Source: Lumbricus rubellus (taxonomy: Eukaryota; Annelida; Clitellata; Crassiclitellata; Lumbricidae). From it: a stretch of DNA of 64,000 nucleotides. The position numbers were made by a program, and so were the translations under genes. Location: the NCBI GenBank assembly GCA_945859605.1, contig OX243816.1, positions 25,124,199 to 25,188,198 on the forward strand. The letters are read 5' to 3'. Positions 18,174 to 30,290 of this stretch are shown here, one piece after another (the first letter of the stretch is position 1; every line of letters begins with the position of its first letter). The notes below the pieces were generated by a model that saw only the letters and a list, made by a program, of their open reading frames with translations, was not told the DNA's origin and searched no databases.

Positions 18174-20040
18174 CTATATCCAATCAATGTCGAATGTTTT
18201 AAAATAGCACAAAATCCTAAGTCCAAAATCCAATATAAGTTTAAAGAAATTATAAATGTTCTTTTAATGACCAGCATTTTATGCTGCACTTTGGTTTATA
18301 ATTTATGGTACGACATTTAAATAAGATAAAGCATTCTCGTTAAAAACGATTTTCTCATTAGGTTGTCCGCCCTAGGGATAATTAGGTCATGAATGTAATT
18401 TTGGCCTCATGGAATAAGGCTGGGAGGAGTGGGTCTGACACATGTCCTTGATTAAGTAAGACGGCAGCTGTCCGCTGTTCTATATAGCTCCTCGAAGGTA
18501 GGATTGTCCTCAGGAAGGTGGTGCATTCGGATCAAATGGTCCAATAGGGCCTGCAGTCTGCCACGTTCCTGCTGCCCCGCAAATCCTCACTATGCCGGGG
18601 CCACGTATAACCATACGCCTATGGTTGAGCCGAGTTGAGCCGAAGAGTGTGAGTGCCAAAAGGAATGTGAAAAAATCCATGCTTTATTGCCACACTGCGA
18701 TGGTAGCATCTTAGTCTGTCATTTTAACGACATTGCGCATCATAGTCGAGGTTTACGACTTGAAAAGCATTCTTGCCATTGTATACAAAAATTATCTCCA
18801 CACTGAAATTGTGACATTTGTAGCTGTTATCTCGTCAACAAAATTTCCTATTATTTCATTGCTTTAAAACATGATTTAAGACTTTAATAAATTGCTTAAA
18901 AAATTGATCAGTCTTTGGGTCAATATGTAGGCTAGGCCTACTTCTCTTGGAATCCACACAGAAGAAAAGCACAATCTTCGTTAGCATGGTCAATTAAACA
19001 TCCTTTCCTCTCTTGCAGTATGAATTATAACCATCCACACTGAATTTCTATAAAACAGTTGGGTTATTTGACTAAAAAAGAAACCGTTTAATAAATTGGT
19101 ATAATATGAAGTGACTCAAGTTTGGGTTACTACGCGGTAAGTCTAAAAGAACAATTAAAAAATTTGGAAATGCTTAAATGTTCGCTTGGGCGAATAGGCT
19201 ACATTTGGGCGAATTCTCTTGCGCAAAGATGTTTGAGGTGCCTTCTTTCCAGAATTCTTTTGTAAAGTAGCCTAACAGTTACTGGCATACCACCATAGTT
19301 TCCGAAGTGCCTCTCTGCTCGGTGTCAATATTTAAAGTACCAACACCTTATATAGTATTGATCAAACTGAATTCAATTCTGTCACGAGGCATGATGAAGT
19401 CATCGGGGTCTTGTGCACAATCCATTCTTGCGCCACCGTTGTATAGGCCTATGTGGATTTGATCATTTGAATACATTCTGAATATTCTTAAAGTAAAAAT
19501 TGACTGTGACTGCGGGGGCCCCTCTACAGCCGGGGTGTTTGGAGATTCCGTCTCAAACCCAAGAATTATACATTATTGAGTCTGTACGCTGTAGGCCTAC
19601 ATGTAGGTTTTAATACATTCTGAATATCCTTAAAATAATTTTTTTTACTCTGACCCTGGGGGCCCCTTGACAGCCGGGGGCTCTTGTGCACTGCACAACC
19701 TGCACAACCTATTGCTACGCCACTGATTATCAATAAATTTTAACCACTGCTTTTGAGTTTACAGTTGCGGCCCTCATCTTCAAGAATCTTGCCTTTGCGG
19801 ACATTTTATTCAGGTCTTAAAATCTAGTCTTTCAGCAAAGAAATTTTGAGAGATTTTGTTAAAATGTCAGCCTAAAATTCTACCATTGCAGTGTGGAAAA
19901 TTTTAAACATTTGATGATGTGGAGGGGGCACATCCCATGGCTTTTTCAACATGCAGTTGTTGACAAAATGTGCAGTGCTAAATGGATTTATGCAGTTGTA
20001 GAAGCTCTCCTGTGCAGCTAGAAAGACCTGGTAAACAAGA
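18174..20040. repeat. AT-rich region with degenerate repeats; no gene seen
   Basis: No coding signal. About 18685-18900 resembles the degenerate units at 55545-56290 (CACACTG then GTCATTTTAAC). Two copies of a ~75-bp unit containing ATACATTCTGAATAT, GGGGGCCCCT and CAGCCGGGG lie at about 19465-19545 and 19607-19690. The remainder shows nothing I recognise. Confidence 0.5.
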
Positions 20041-20144
20041 GTCTGAAACGTGCTCTAGCTGATGTCAGTAGTTAAAAATGCGTTAGTTTCTGCGGTTCTG
20101 CCCTAAACCCTGCTGAGGGAGCTTACGACGCTCCCCAGACCCTC

Positions 20145-21301
20145 GGCACCCCGTCATAATAGCCCGGTCAAAATAGCCCCGTCAAAACAGCCCCGTCATA
20201 ATCGCCCAACGACAAAACAGCCCCGTCATAATCGCCCAACGACAAAACAGCCCTGTCAAAATAGCCCTGTCAGAACAGCCCGGGGCTATTTTGTCGGGGA
20301 CCGACAAAGTCGTGGAATAACACGATTTTCGTTTTAAAAAATAGACTGATGAAATTAACGTATTTTTAAGGAAGCCGAATTGATGAAAATAATGCTTGTA
20401 AAGTTTAAGATGACTTCCAGAAATGATTGCGTTGGTAAACGAATTTTGCGTTTTATCATACATCCAGCTTCTATTTTCTCAAGCGTTTGATCATCATCCA
20501 GCTTTTAGTTAAGGTCTATAAAACCTTCATCCAGCTTCGATTTTCCAAGCGTTTGATCATCCATCCAGCTTCTATTTAAAATATAAATACATTCATCCCG
20601 CTTCCATTTTGTAAGCGTTTTATCATTCATCCAGCTTCTATTTAAGATCTATAAAATCATCAAGCGTCGATTTCTCAAGCGTTAGATCATCATCCTGCTT
20701 TTACTTAAAAGATTAATACCTTCATCCCGCTTCCATTTCTTAAGCGTTTTATCATTCATCCAGCTTCTATTTAAGATCTATAAAACCTTCATCCAGCTTC
20801 GATTTCTCAAGCGTTTGATCATCAGCCAGCTTCTATTTAAAATATAAATACCTTCATCCCGCTTCCATTTCTTAAGCGTTTTATCAGTCATATAGCTTCT
20901 ATTTAAGATCTATAAAACCTTCATCCAGCTCCGATTAATTATTAGATCAAAAAAAAATTTGATCCAGATAAAACGCTTCAGAAATGGTAGCTGGATGAAG
21001 GTTTTATAGATCTTAAATAGAAGGTTGATGAATGATAAAACGCTTAAGAAGTGGAAGCTGGATGAATGTTTTTATATATATGAAATAGTTGTCCGTGTCG
21101 TCTATGACTGGACTGTTTTCGCGTAACTGTTTACACGGGCTGTTTTGACGGGGCTATTTTGACGGGGCTATTTTGTCGGGAATTGAATTTTTCTGGGCTG
21201 TTTTGTCCTTGGGCGATTATGACGGGGCTATTTTGTCGCTGGGCGATTTTGACGGGGCTGTTTTGACGGGGCTGTTTTGACGGGGCTATTATGACGGGTC
21301 A
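20145..21301. mobile_element. Foldback element with 11-bp target duplication
   Basis: Inverted ends CCGTCATAATAGCCC are built from short tandem units (CCCCGTCAAAATAGC-like words on the left, GACGGGGCTATTTTG-like words on the right). CCCAGACCCTC occurs immediately outside both ends (20134-20144 and 21302-21312). It interrupts a copy of the GC-rich repeat, whose halves (20040-20144 and 21302-21400) then read continuously. A 9-11 bp TSD with long inverted ends recalls Mutator-like or foldback elements. The interior (20460-21070) has tandem and inverted CATCCAGCTTC/AAGCGTTT units and no transposase. Confidence 0.75.
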
Positions 21302-21566
21302 CCCAGACCCTCTAATTGGTATAGGCTTCGTTCCGTCGGCACTCGCAGCTTCGCGCCTTCAGCTCACAATGCGAGCACCTCCAGGAAAATGTTCTGGTTG
21401 CGCCCCTGCTCTTCAAGCATATAAAGTAGCTGCAGATCTACAGTTGCATTTACTTTTCAAAATGGATAATTTTCATTGTGGATCTTTGGTCTTCTCTCGG
21501 AATGTCATCATGATATCGTTACTGTTCATCCTAGCGTTTTTCAGGCCATGCTGTTTTTAACTGGAT

Positions 21567-22680
21567 GTACTGGATTAAATGTTAATAATAATATAATATC
21601 CTCTCTGTGGAGGATAATGAAAAACTATGGGATTCCATCAAAGATAATTGACATCACCCCGAGTTTCTACGATGGTAGTCGCTGTGCGGTGAGATGCAGA
21701 GAGGAGGTGGGAGAGTGGTTCCAGATTGTGACAGGAGTAAGACAGGGATGCGTGTTGTCACCAATGCTTTTTGCCTTAATCATGGACTGGGTGATGATCA
21801 GAGTATCAGAGGATGCCAATACTGGTCTGAGATGGGTAAATGATGATAGGTTGAGGGTCTGAGGGACTTGGATTTTGCAGACGATATCACCCTGTTGGGC
21901 AATACCTGGAAAGGGATGAAAGATTTAACACTCAGAACACAGATGGAAGCAGCAAAGGTGGGACTTACCGTCAATCCAAATAAAACAAAACTCATGAAGG
22001 TTGGAAAATGGGAGGAGGAAGGCAGTATTGTGGTGGACGGCCATGATGTAGAATCTATAGATAGCTTTTGCTACCTTGGTAGTCAAATATCAGCAGACAG
22101 CAGCTGTAACAGGGAAATAAAAACACGTATAGGAAAGGCAAATGGTGCATTTGGAGGACTTGCTAAGATCTGGAAGAAGAACGGATGCAGCATAATAACT
22201 AAGATGCGCCTCTATAATGCTGTAGTCTTGAGTACACTTCTGTATGGATCGGAGACATGGCCGATGACGGTGGCAAACAAGAGAAGATTGGAAGCAGCAC
22301 ATCACAAATGGCTAAGAAGAATCCTACATGTATCATGGCGGGACAAGATTCCAAACAAAACTATAAGAGAGAGGACGGGGCAGGAAGAAATGGAATACAT
22401 CATCAGAAGAAGGCGACTGAGGTGGGTGGGACACGTGTTCCGCATGGAGGACGAAAGAAGAGCCAATCAAGTAATGTCGTGGAATCCTGGAGGAAAGAGG
22501 AAGAGAGGAAGGCAGAGAAAGAACTGGCCGGAGACCATCAGGGAGGACTTGAGAGGCCTGGAGATGTCGTGGGACGAGGCCAGGGAATTGGTGGCGGACA
22601 GAGAAGAATGGAGACGATGCGTTGCCCGATGTGCAGATCTGCACGGGATGGACTAAGTTCTAAGTAAGTAAATAAGTTCT
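21567..22680 (+). pseudogene. Non-LTR reverse transcriptase 3' fragment
   Basis: The first part (to about 21860) encodes the RT fingers/palm with GVRQGCVLSP. After a frameshift the second frame (21868-22656) carries the catalytic FADD, the YLGS motif, LLYGSETW and a C-terminal RRLRWVGHV region typical of APE-type non-LTR elements. The endonuclease and RT N-terminus are absent, so the copy is 5'-truncated. It ends with TAAGTAAG-type tail sequence. Confidence 0.85.
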
Positions 22681-22681
22681 A

Positions 22682-22765
22682 AGTAATAATAATAATAATA
22701 ATAATAATAATACGATTTATATAGCGCCGTAGGTCAGCCGAAGCCGAAAGAAAGGGCACTGTACA
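22682..22765 (-). repeat. (AAT)n plus LINE/SINE tail, minus strand
   Basis: A run of AAT trinucleotides is followed by ACGATTTATATAGCGCC. On the minus strand this reads GGCGCTATATAAATCGT(ATT)n, the tail type shared by L2/CR1-like LINEs and dependent SINEs. It lies just upstream of the truncated LINE that starts near 22806. Confidence 0.55.
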
Positions 22766-23297
22766 CGAGTCCAAAAAGTTAATGGCAGTTATATGATAAC
22801 ACCATTATATGATAAGCATCCTGCTTAAAGTCTTGCAAAATTTCTTTGGCATCTCTGGCACTATCTTCAACTGGTTTCTGTCTTACCTCTCTAACAGCGC
22901 TCAGTTTCTTCGCATAAACCTCCTCACATCATTCATTACATCTGTGCTCTGTTCTGGGGCCACTACTGTTCATTCTCTATACCTCTGCACTGTCAGCCAT
23001 TGGCTCTCGTCATGGTATAGAAATCCACCTCTATGCTGATGATACACAACTCTATGTACATTTGCGCTTAAATGACTTTGCAGATGCTACAAAGAGACTT
23101 CGAGCCTGCTTTGATGACATCATACTATGGAGTCTGCCCATGCGCCTTAAACTTAACCCTGGCAAATTTGAACTAATTTGGTTTGATCGTTCTTCTAAGC
23201 TTCTACAGTGTGCTGAACTCTCACTATGCACTTCCTCTTCTCTACTCTCTCCTTTGTTTAGTGTGCAGGATCTTGGAGTCATCCTTGACTCAGCATC

Positions 23298-23545
23298 ATC
23301 ATCATCATCAAGGGCGAGCCCCACTCCGGAGCGTAGCCGTCTCCACAATTCTCCGCCAACCACTACGGTCCTGCGCACATCTCCAAGCTGCGTTTAGTCC
23401 AAGGCCCAGCGGTCTCAGGTCTGCGTCGACCGTCTGGGTCCATATGTGTCTTGGTCGTCCAACCGGTCTCTTCAAACCTCAGATAGTAGCCATCTCTCGA
23501 GCACGTTTGTTTCGTCTAAGGAGAATCAGACAGTTCCGCTCTATT
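23298..23545 (-). pseudogene. Non-LTR RT C-terminal tail inserted in the LINE
   Basis: On the minus strand it encodes a GRPRHIWTQTVDADL-type C-terminal tail ending at a stop and a (TGA)n-like tail. CTTGACTCAGCATC (14 bp) flanks it on both sides (23284-23297 and 23546-23559), a clear TSD. It is a severely 5'-truncated copy of a different non-LTR family from its host LINE. Confidence 0.85.
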
Positions 23546-24507
23546 CTTGACTCAGCATCACTGAAAACACTGATTCATTGCCTTATTCTGACACGACTTG
23601 ACTACTGTAACTTGGTACTTTACGGTCTACCTAAATGCACACTTCTTCCTCTAACTACAGGGTGCACCAAAACAAAAAAGACCCCTTAGGTGTTTTGCCA
23701 ATATCTTGGCCAAAAGTAAAAATTTCGATATGAAATTTTACAGTCTTGAAGGCAATTCATATTTACACAGGACGGCCACATTTCACAAAAATATTTCAAA
23801 ACAACGAAAGTTATGCCACTTTTAGGGAGGCCACCCACCAGATTCAAAAGCAAAATGCAGCAAAAACTAGTTTTTTTGCCAATATCTTGGCCAAAGGTAA
23901 AAATTTCGATATGAAATTTTACAGTCTTGAAGGCAATTCATATTTACACAGGACGGCCACATTTCACCAAAATATTTCAAACACAACGAAAGTTATGCCA
24001 CTTTTAGGGAGGCCACCCACCAGATTCAAAAGCAAAATGCAGCAAAAACTAGTTTTTTTTGCCAATATCTTGGCCAGAAGTAGGAATTTGTAAATGAAAT
24101 TTTACAGGCTTAAGGACAATTCATATTTACACATGATGACATGATGGCCAAATTTCATCAAAATATTTCAAACGGAACAAAAGTTATGCCACTTTAGGGA
24201 GGCCACCCACCATTTTTTGACGATTCAAAAACGTAACGCAACAAAAAGTAACAAAAACGTGATTTTATTAAGTCTCATCTCAAATAACTGTTGTCAAATG
24301 AACTTGGTAGTGCTTCACAACTTGTGTTTAATGTGCCCACCACCAGTGCCAACACTTCTTTTGAGTCTCTTTTGCAAAGTTATTGATGGACCTGTTGATT
24401 AATCTGACAGATTCCTTATTTACCAATTTGATTGTCATCTTGCTAAGTGACTTCTCAGTGACGTGCAGCTACGCTGGTACCATGTTTATTTTTTAAATAG
24501 TAATAAT

Positions 24508-26432
24508 TAGGGCTGTTGATTTAATCGCTTTAACGCGTGCGATTAACGCGTAAAAAAAATGTGCGATTAAAAATTTTAACGCATTAATCGTACGCGTTAA
24601 TTGGATATGGTTAAAATGGAATCAGAGGCAGAAAAACTCATTTTAAACCGAAGGCTGATACTTAAAACTAGTGTTACATTATTTGGCAAATATTCCCAAA
24701 AAAGAATTTGAGTAGTGCCTATTATTGTAGCAATTCCTTGCTCAATTATCGCTAACGATGAGCCGTCAACATCGGCCGCATCGCATCGTCCACTAAGATT
24801 GTTTTCTCACCCCGTCAGACTACGTTGGTTGAACTCCATGAGTTGGCAAGTCCAATGGATCCAGGTTTCAAATTATAAATGTTTACAGGACAACTGAGAT
24901 GAGGTTTGGCAAGAACCGCAACCTCTTGCAATGTGAAAAATTGTGACTAAATAGGCTAATGAGGTTCAATCGTAGACCTACTATTTTTAATTAATAAGAG
25001 CATTCCTTGAACCGACCAATGTAAATAAACTGGTCTGCCTATAGGCTACAATTGTCTGAATAGTCTAAATAATTAATTTTGATAGTCAGAAAACGGTTGT
25101 CTAATTTTCACATTTAGGCCTGGGGGCCATTGCATAATTACGTAATGCCGAAAATGACCGTTTTTGACCCACCCACCCACCTCGTAACGCTTCGTAACGT
25201 TTCCCTTCACCCACCCACCCACCCTCCCCAGCGTTACGTAACGATTGTTGCAAAAAATCAGTTAAGATTTAGGTCTACCAGACCTATAGGCCCTATGCGA
25301 ATTCGTATTTATAATTCATATTTTCATAGCGAATTTAATATAGCAAGTGAAAATTTATATTTAACAGTTTTCTGTAGACTAGGTTTAAAGTATACAGAAT
25401 GTTTTTTATATTATAAATGACCGTCATGCCTGAGCTGCAATTTTCTTAAATTTTACCTCAGGAATAAAATTTTACATAGGGATAGGGCCTACTACTGAAA
25501 AGTTTCACGGACTAAATTGCTCAATAATAATTAATCAAAATTAAGATGAACTAATTATTTGCTTAGTCTGGATACTTCGCTAATTGTTAATAGAAATATT
25601 GGTGAGTTCTGTTGAGCATGAATTTAAAATGTTTGGGATTAGTGTCCACTAGCTATGCCCAAGTGAAATATGCTTCAAAGTGGTTCGAATCTTTGATGTC
25701 AGGAATCAAAGGGGAAATAGGCCTACCACGTTGTTCCGTTGCTAAAATTATCACAGAACCAAATAATTCGAACAGCGGTTTCCGGTTTGCACAAACGAAA
25801 GCACTTGACTTGGCATGTAACTGGTGTCTGCTGCCGTATCTTCTTCAGATATAATATAATAGAGTTATAGACCTACTTCAGTTACATTTTAAATCAATGC
25901 CATGAAGGTTAAACATCGATCACATCAGTTGTCTAAAGTGTCATTCGATGGTAATTTATTATTCATTAGTAATTTTTTTCCAAGGCGTTACGTAACGTTC
26001 AGCTCCCCCACCCACCCACCCCCATAACGTTTCGTAACGTTTTCAATGACCCCACCCACCCACCCTCGAGCGTTACGTAATTATGCAATGACCCCCTGTA
26101 TCAATTTAGTTAAAGGTGGCTCAAATAAAAAAACTTAACTGATTTTGAGCAGTTGAATGATTTGAAGTGTTTCAATTCTGTCTGTCATACAAAACTGTTC
26201 AACAAACTAAATGCAGAAATTCAATAGTCCTAAGCCAAAGGTTATTGAATGTATTTTCAATAGAAAGAATGCATTCAGACATTAAAATTTTATGCTTCAG
26301 AGGTCCTTAGAAACTAGTAAGATTAATATATTTGAAGGAAATGTATTGCGATTTATTTGCAGTTAATTGCGATTATATCAATTAATCGTGCAATTAATTT
26401 CGATTAAAATTTTTAATCGAACAACAGCCCTA
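24508..26432. mobile_element. hAT-like non-autonomous element, family A copy 1
   Basis: Ends TAGGGCTGTTGATTTAATCG and CGAACAACAGCCCTA are inverted. GTAATAAT (8 bp) flanks both sides (24500-24507 and 26433-26440), as in hAT insertions. Subterminal GCGATTAA/TTAATCG words are abundant. Copy 2 at 61032-61994 is 963 bp; this copy is longer only because it contains the element at 25123-26095. No transposase. Confidence 0.9.
25123..26095. mobile_element. GGGG-ended element, family B copy 1, 3-bp target duplication
   Basis: Inverted ends GGGG(C/T)CATTGCATAATTACGT with subterminal CGTAACG and ACCCACCC blocks on both sides. CTG flanks it (25120-25122 and 26096-26098). The uninterrupted family A copy at about 61640 shows the matching empty site. 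A 3-bp TSD with G-rich ends is compatible with PIF/Harbinger, but the superfamily is inferred. No transposase. Copy 2 is 50607-55335. Confidence 0.8.
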
Positions 26433-27439
26433 GTAATAATAATGATCATCTGACAATATGAAGGCTTTTTGATAACAATTATTTGAGATGAGAGTTAATA
26501 AAATTGTGTTTTGCTGCTTTTTGCTGCGTTACGTCTTTGAATCATCAAAAGGGGGGGGGGGGGTGGCCTCACTAAAAGTGGTAGAACTTTTGTTTTGCTT
26601 AAAATATTTGGATGAAATCTGGCCATCATATGTAGAAATGAATTGTCTTTAAGCCTCACTAAAAGTGGTATAACTTTTGTTTTGCTTAAAATATTTGGAT
26701 GAAATCTGGCCATCATATGTAGAAATGAATTGTCTTTAAGCCTGTAAAATTACAGTTCAATATTCTTACTTCTGGCCAAGATATTTGCCAGAATAATTGA
26801 ATTGATTTTTTGGTTCTTTTGGTTGCGTCGGGTTTTTGAATCGTCAAAAAACGGTGGGTGGCTTCACTAAAAGCGGCATAACTTTTGTTCGGTTTGAAAT
26901 ATTTTATGAAATCTGTTCATCTGGTGTAAATATGAATTGTCTTTAACACTGTAAAATTTCATTTCGAAATTCTTACTTTTGATCAAGATATTGCCAACAA
27001 TTTTAGGGTGGGGGTCTTTTTTATGGCGCACCCTGTAGAATACTTCATCAAGCTGCAAGACTGTGTCTTGGACTCTCTTACCGAGACCACATCACACCAG
27101 CTCTTCGCTCTTTACACTGGCTTCCTGTATGTGAGCGCATTCGCTTCAAGCTGGCACTTCTCATGTACAAAGCATGCACTGATCATCTGCCACCCTTCTT
27201 ATCTTCTATGATCACATCTTGCAACTCTGTTAAAGGTCACTCTTCTCTTCGATCAGCATCTGCTGGAAAGCATGTAGTTCCTGGTATACATGCTGTTTTT
27301 GGCCAGAATTCTTTCACATTTGCTGGTCCCTTCATCTGAAACTCTCTGCCTCCTTATGTTCGTAACTCCCCTAGCGAGACTGTCTTGCGCTCTAAACTGA
27401 AAACTTTCCTCTTTGAGTCTACCTATAGAGTATAGATAG

Positions 27440-28509
27440 TTTTAATTACCACCGAACTTCAATGTGCACTTCTGAGCTTTGTAAGGAGGGCATTCTCAAA
27501 TTTCAGTTGTATTGTATTGTATGATAGTTTAAAGAGAAAGGTATTGAGTCTTGATTTAAATTTCTTCAGAGATGATGCATTCTCACATGGTCGGGAAGAC
27601 TGCTCCATGCAGTGGGTCGTGACACTGAGAATGAGCTTTCACCAAACCTTGTAGAAGACCGTGGGACTTGTAGCAGAATCCTCGAAGATAATCTTAGCTG
27701 ACCTGACTATCTGCTACTCAAATGCAAAATTCAGAGATGTAGTCTGGCATAAGGTTATGTGATGATTTGTTTGTTATCAGGCATAGTTTATATGTAATCC
27801 GCTGGGGGACACAAAGCCAGTGCAGATTGTCACACAGCAGATCAGTTACATGTTTGGATGGTGTGCGGCCATATATTTATACAATGCAAATTATAATATA
27901 ATTAATTAATTAATTAATAATGCATTTTGAAATATACTTCATGGACTTTGAATTTTAATTCGTCTGAAAAAATGAAAAGTAACTGGACTTTAATTCGTCT
28001 GAAAAAATGAAAAGTAACTGGACTCTGTTATGCATTACATGCTCGCGTCTGCAGTATGACAACGTGTTTCTACGTCACTTAAAATCATCACTATTTTCAA
28101 AAGTAGTTCCAACGACCGCCTAAGCGTTAAACAGCTTTTGCTGCAAGTTTTGCAACGTTGGTCTCTGGGCGAAGAGGAGGGAGGTCAGTTAAAGCAAAGA
28201 TGTATACTACCAAGTATGCCATATATTCCACAGGCGCTGTACGAGTCAACATATTTTGGTCACTGGATCCATGTGCGATTTACAGTGTTGTGACTACTTT
28301 GGTACCGGATCTTGGATCCTCTCTCAGACAATTATCATGTGGTCCTGTTAATCCTAGTGTTTTTCAGGCCATGCTCTTCTCAGCTGGATGTACATCGGAA
28401 TCAAATTAAATAATCCTTTTTAAAATATACTTCACGGACTTTCAACAATATAAATTTGTCTGAAAACATGGAAATTAACTGGATTCCGTTATCCATTACT
28501 CTGTTTGTA
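27440..28509. other. No gene seen; short repeats
   Basis: After the LINE tail there is AT-rich DNA. A ~36-bp unit (TTAATTCGTCTGAAAAAATG core) is repeated in tandem at about 27957-28025, and a related form is at 28425-28500. A segment at 28349-28393 (TTTTTCAGGCCATGCT core) matches 21524-21570. No coding signal. Confidence 0.5.
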
Positions 28510-29734
28510 CACCGTGATTCAAAAAAAGTAAGCCAAATTGTTTTGCGTATATCTCTAATACCTGATGACATATCAAGCTGAAATTTTCCAAATATTTAGA
28601 GAATTGGACCAAGAATATGATTCCAAAATTTCATGAGATAAAGTTGAACGGGTAAAAAGATATGAATCTTTAAACTTCATATGCCGAAATTGCCGTTTAC
28701 AAGCAATTTTCTGTCATATTCAGTAAAATGTAAGTCAAACTTTTTCTCATATCTCTAATGTCTGATGATCAATCATTCTAAAATTTTCCAGATATGTAGA
28801 GAATTGAACTAACAATATGACTCCAACAGTATAGTTTGATTATTTAATTAAATAAGATGCTCAAAGTGTCATCCTCCAGCTTGCACGCAAGCCTTGAGGC
28901 GCTGGCGCCATTAGGCAACAGCATCGTCGATTATCCTCTGGTCCAGGCCATCCCACACTTCCAACAAGCGTTGACTAACGGCGTTTATATCATGGATTGT
29001 TGTCTGCTAGACTCGGTCTTTCATCATGCACGCTCCACACTTAATAGTCGACAGGATTCAAATCTGGGCTGTTCGGAGGCCATAATGTGGGAGAAATGAA
29101 GTCTGGCGTCTCTCTTGTCAGCATTTCGATGGTTTCATTGGCTCTGTGGGCTGGCGCTGTTCTGTTGAAAAGGAAAACAGCCTTCTGGGGCTATAGATTT
29201 CTTATAACAGGTTAAAGATGTTGTCACAGCAGAACGTTGCGATAATATATTCCGCAAAATTTTACTCCAGGATCACTGAAGACCAAAATTGGGAACTACC
29301 AGGCATCAAAACCGCAGCGAACAACATAACAGACTTGCTGAAAACTGAAATTTCTGGAGATGAAGTTTAAATATTCATATCTTTCTATCCTTTCAAATTT
29401 GTGACATGATATTTTGGAATCCTATTCGTGGTTCAATTCTCTAAATATCTGGAAAATTTAAATATGTTTAGTCATCAGGCATTAGAGATATATGAAAAAC
29501 AGTTTGGCTTACTTTTTTATTGAATCTGACAGAAAATTGCTTGTAAACTGCAATTTCGGTATATGAAGTTTAAAGATTCATATCTTTCTATCCGTTCAAT
29601 CTTATCTCATGAAATTTTGGAATTATATCCTTGATCCAATTCTCTAAATATCTGGAAAATTTTAGCATGATATGTTATCAGGCATTAGAGATATTTGAAA
29701 AACAATATGGCTTACTTTTTTTTGAATCACGGTG
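28510..29734 (-). mobile_element. Decayed Tc1/mariner-type transposon
   Basis: Inverted ends CACCGTGATTCAAAAAAAGT... are flanked by TA (28508-28509 and 29735-29736). Each arm is about 340 bp and made of two similar ~190-bp units containing TCTCTAATRCCTGATGA and GAGAATTG(G/A)A motifs. The centre carries a broken transposase on the minus strand. Confidence 0.85.
28855..29200 (-). pseudogene. Tc1/mariner transposase remnant
   Basis: On the minus strand the signature WPPNSPDLNPVDY, which precedes the last catalytic acidic residue in Tc1/mariner DD34-36 transposases, is followed by a degenerate C-terminus with IIDDAVA and RLKACVQAGG motifs. Several stops and frame breaks interrupt it, and the N-terminal DNA-binding half is not recognisable. 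It lies inside matched TIRs, so it is that element's own former gene. Confidence 0.8.
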
Positions 29735-29814
29735 TATATTACCTATATTTCATTTCATTGTACCATGAACCAAAATGCGACTAGCAATTGGTGAATTAAA
29801 GAATATTCTTATCT

Positions 29815-30290
29815 GATCTTATTCATCATTATTCATCGCCAACTCCACCAATGGGAGCGTTGCACAATGAGTTGATTAAATTTCTCCGTTTCCGATCCTC
29901 AACCACAATGATGGCCATGTTCAGGTCTATACCCAGTCCTGCTAAGTCTGCATCTATCATCTCGAGCCAGGTAGTTCTAGGTCTTCCTCTAGAGCGTTTC
30001 CAGGAAGGCAGGGCCTGCGCCAGTAGTGCCTGTCTAGAATCCGAGTCTGCTGGCATTCGAGCAATGTGTCCAAGCAGCCCCAGGCGCCTCCGTCTAATAG
30101 TAGATCTACCGCATACCGTTGGTTTTCCAGTTCTAGCCTACACCTCCGCGTTGGAGATGAAGTCAAGACCATTTGATGTCGCATAAGGTCCTCAAGCACT
30201 TAGTGCCAAATGCGTCTAGGTGCAGCTGATCCTGCCTACCGAGCGACCATGTTTCAGAGCCGTAGAGGAGAACAGGCATGATTATACGAG
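29815..30290 (-). pseudogene. Non-LTR RT C-terminal fragment, minus strand
   Basis: From 30290 downwards it encodes LLYGSETWSLGRQDQ, then after frame breaks RLGLLGHIARMPADSDSRQ and a GRPRTTWLEMIDADL tail, ending at about 29829 with a (TGAATAA)-like tail. It abuts an RT of opposite orientation at 30291, so one insertion cut the other. Confidence 0.8.

Larger units (their letters stand above)
23658..27035. mobile_element. TA-flanked foldback element (mariner-like ends) with nested insertions
   Basis: Ends CAGGGTGCACC and GGCGCACCCTG are inverted, each followed inward by an AAAAAAGACCCC/GGGGTCTTTTTT block, and TA lies on both sides (23656-23657 and 27036-27037), as for Tc1/mariner-type insertions. 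The arms consist of about three ~185-bp units on the left (to about 24250) and inverted equivalents on the right (26500-27000), containing GCCAATATCTTGGCC and AAAAGTGGNATAACTTTTGT motifs. No transposase. The core was filled by the hAT-like element at 24508-26432. Confidence 0.8.
22806..27530 (+). mobile_element. CR1/L2-type LINE, 5'-truncated and split by nested insertions
   Basis: Three separated pieces form one LINE. Piece 1 (22806-23297) has RT motifs around a YADD box (HLYADDTQLYV). Piece 2 (about 23546-23657) reads LDYCNLVLYGLP. Piece 3 (27038-27440) has LHWLPV, LRS and LKTFLF-type C-terminal motifs of CR1/L2 RTs. A TTGTATTGTATTG tail follows near 27503. The gaps are a minus-strand RT tail (23298-23545) and a TA-flanked foldback element (23658-27035). 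Frameshifts and stops make it a dead copy. Confidence 0.8.

Noticed and set aside
20020..20960. CRISPR-like array from repeated CATCCAGCTTC units
   Set aside because: The units are degenerate, appear in both orientations inside a eukaryotic foldback element, and have no constant spacer size.
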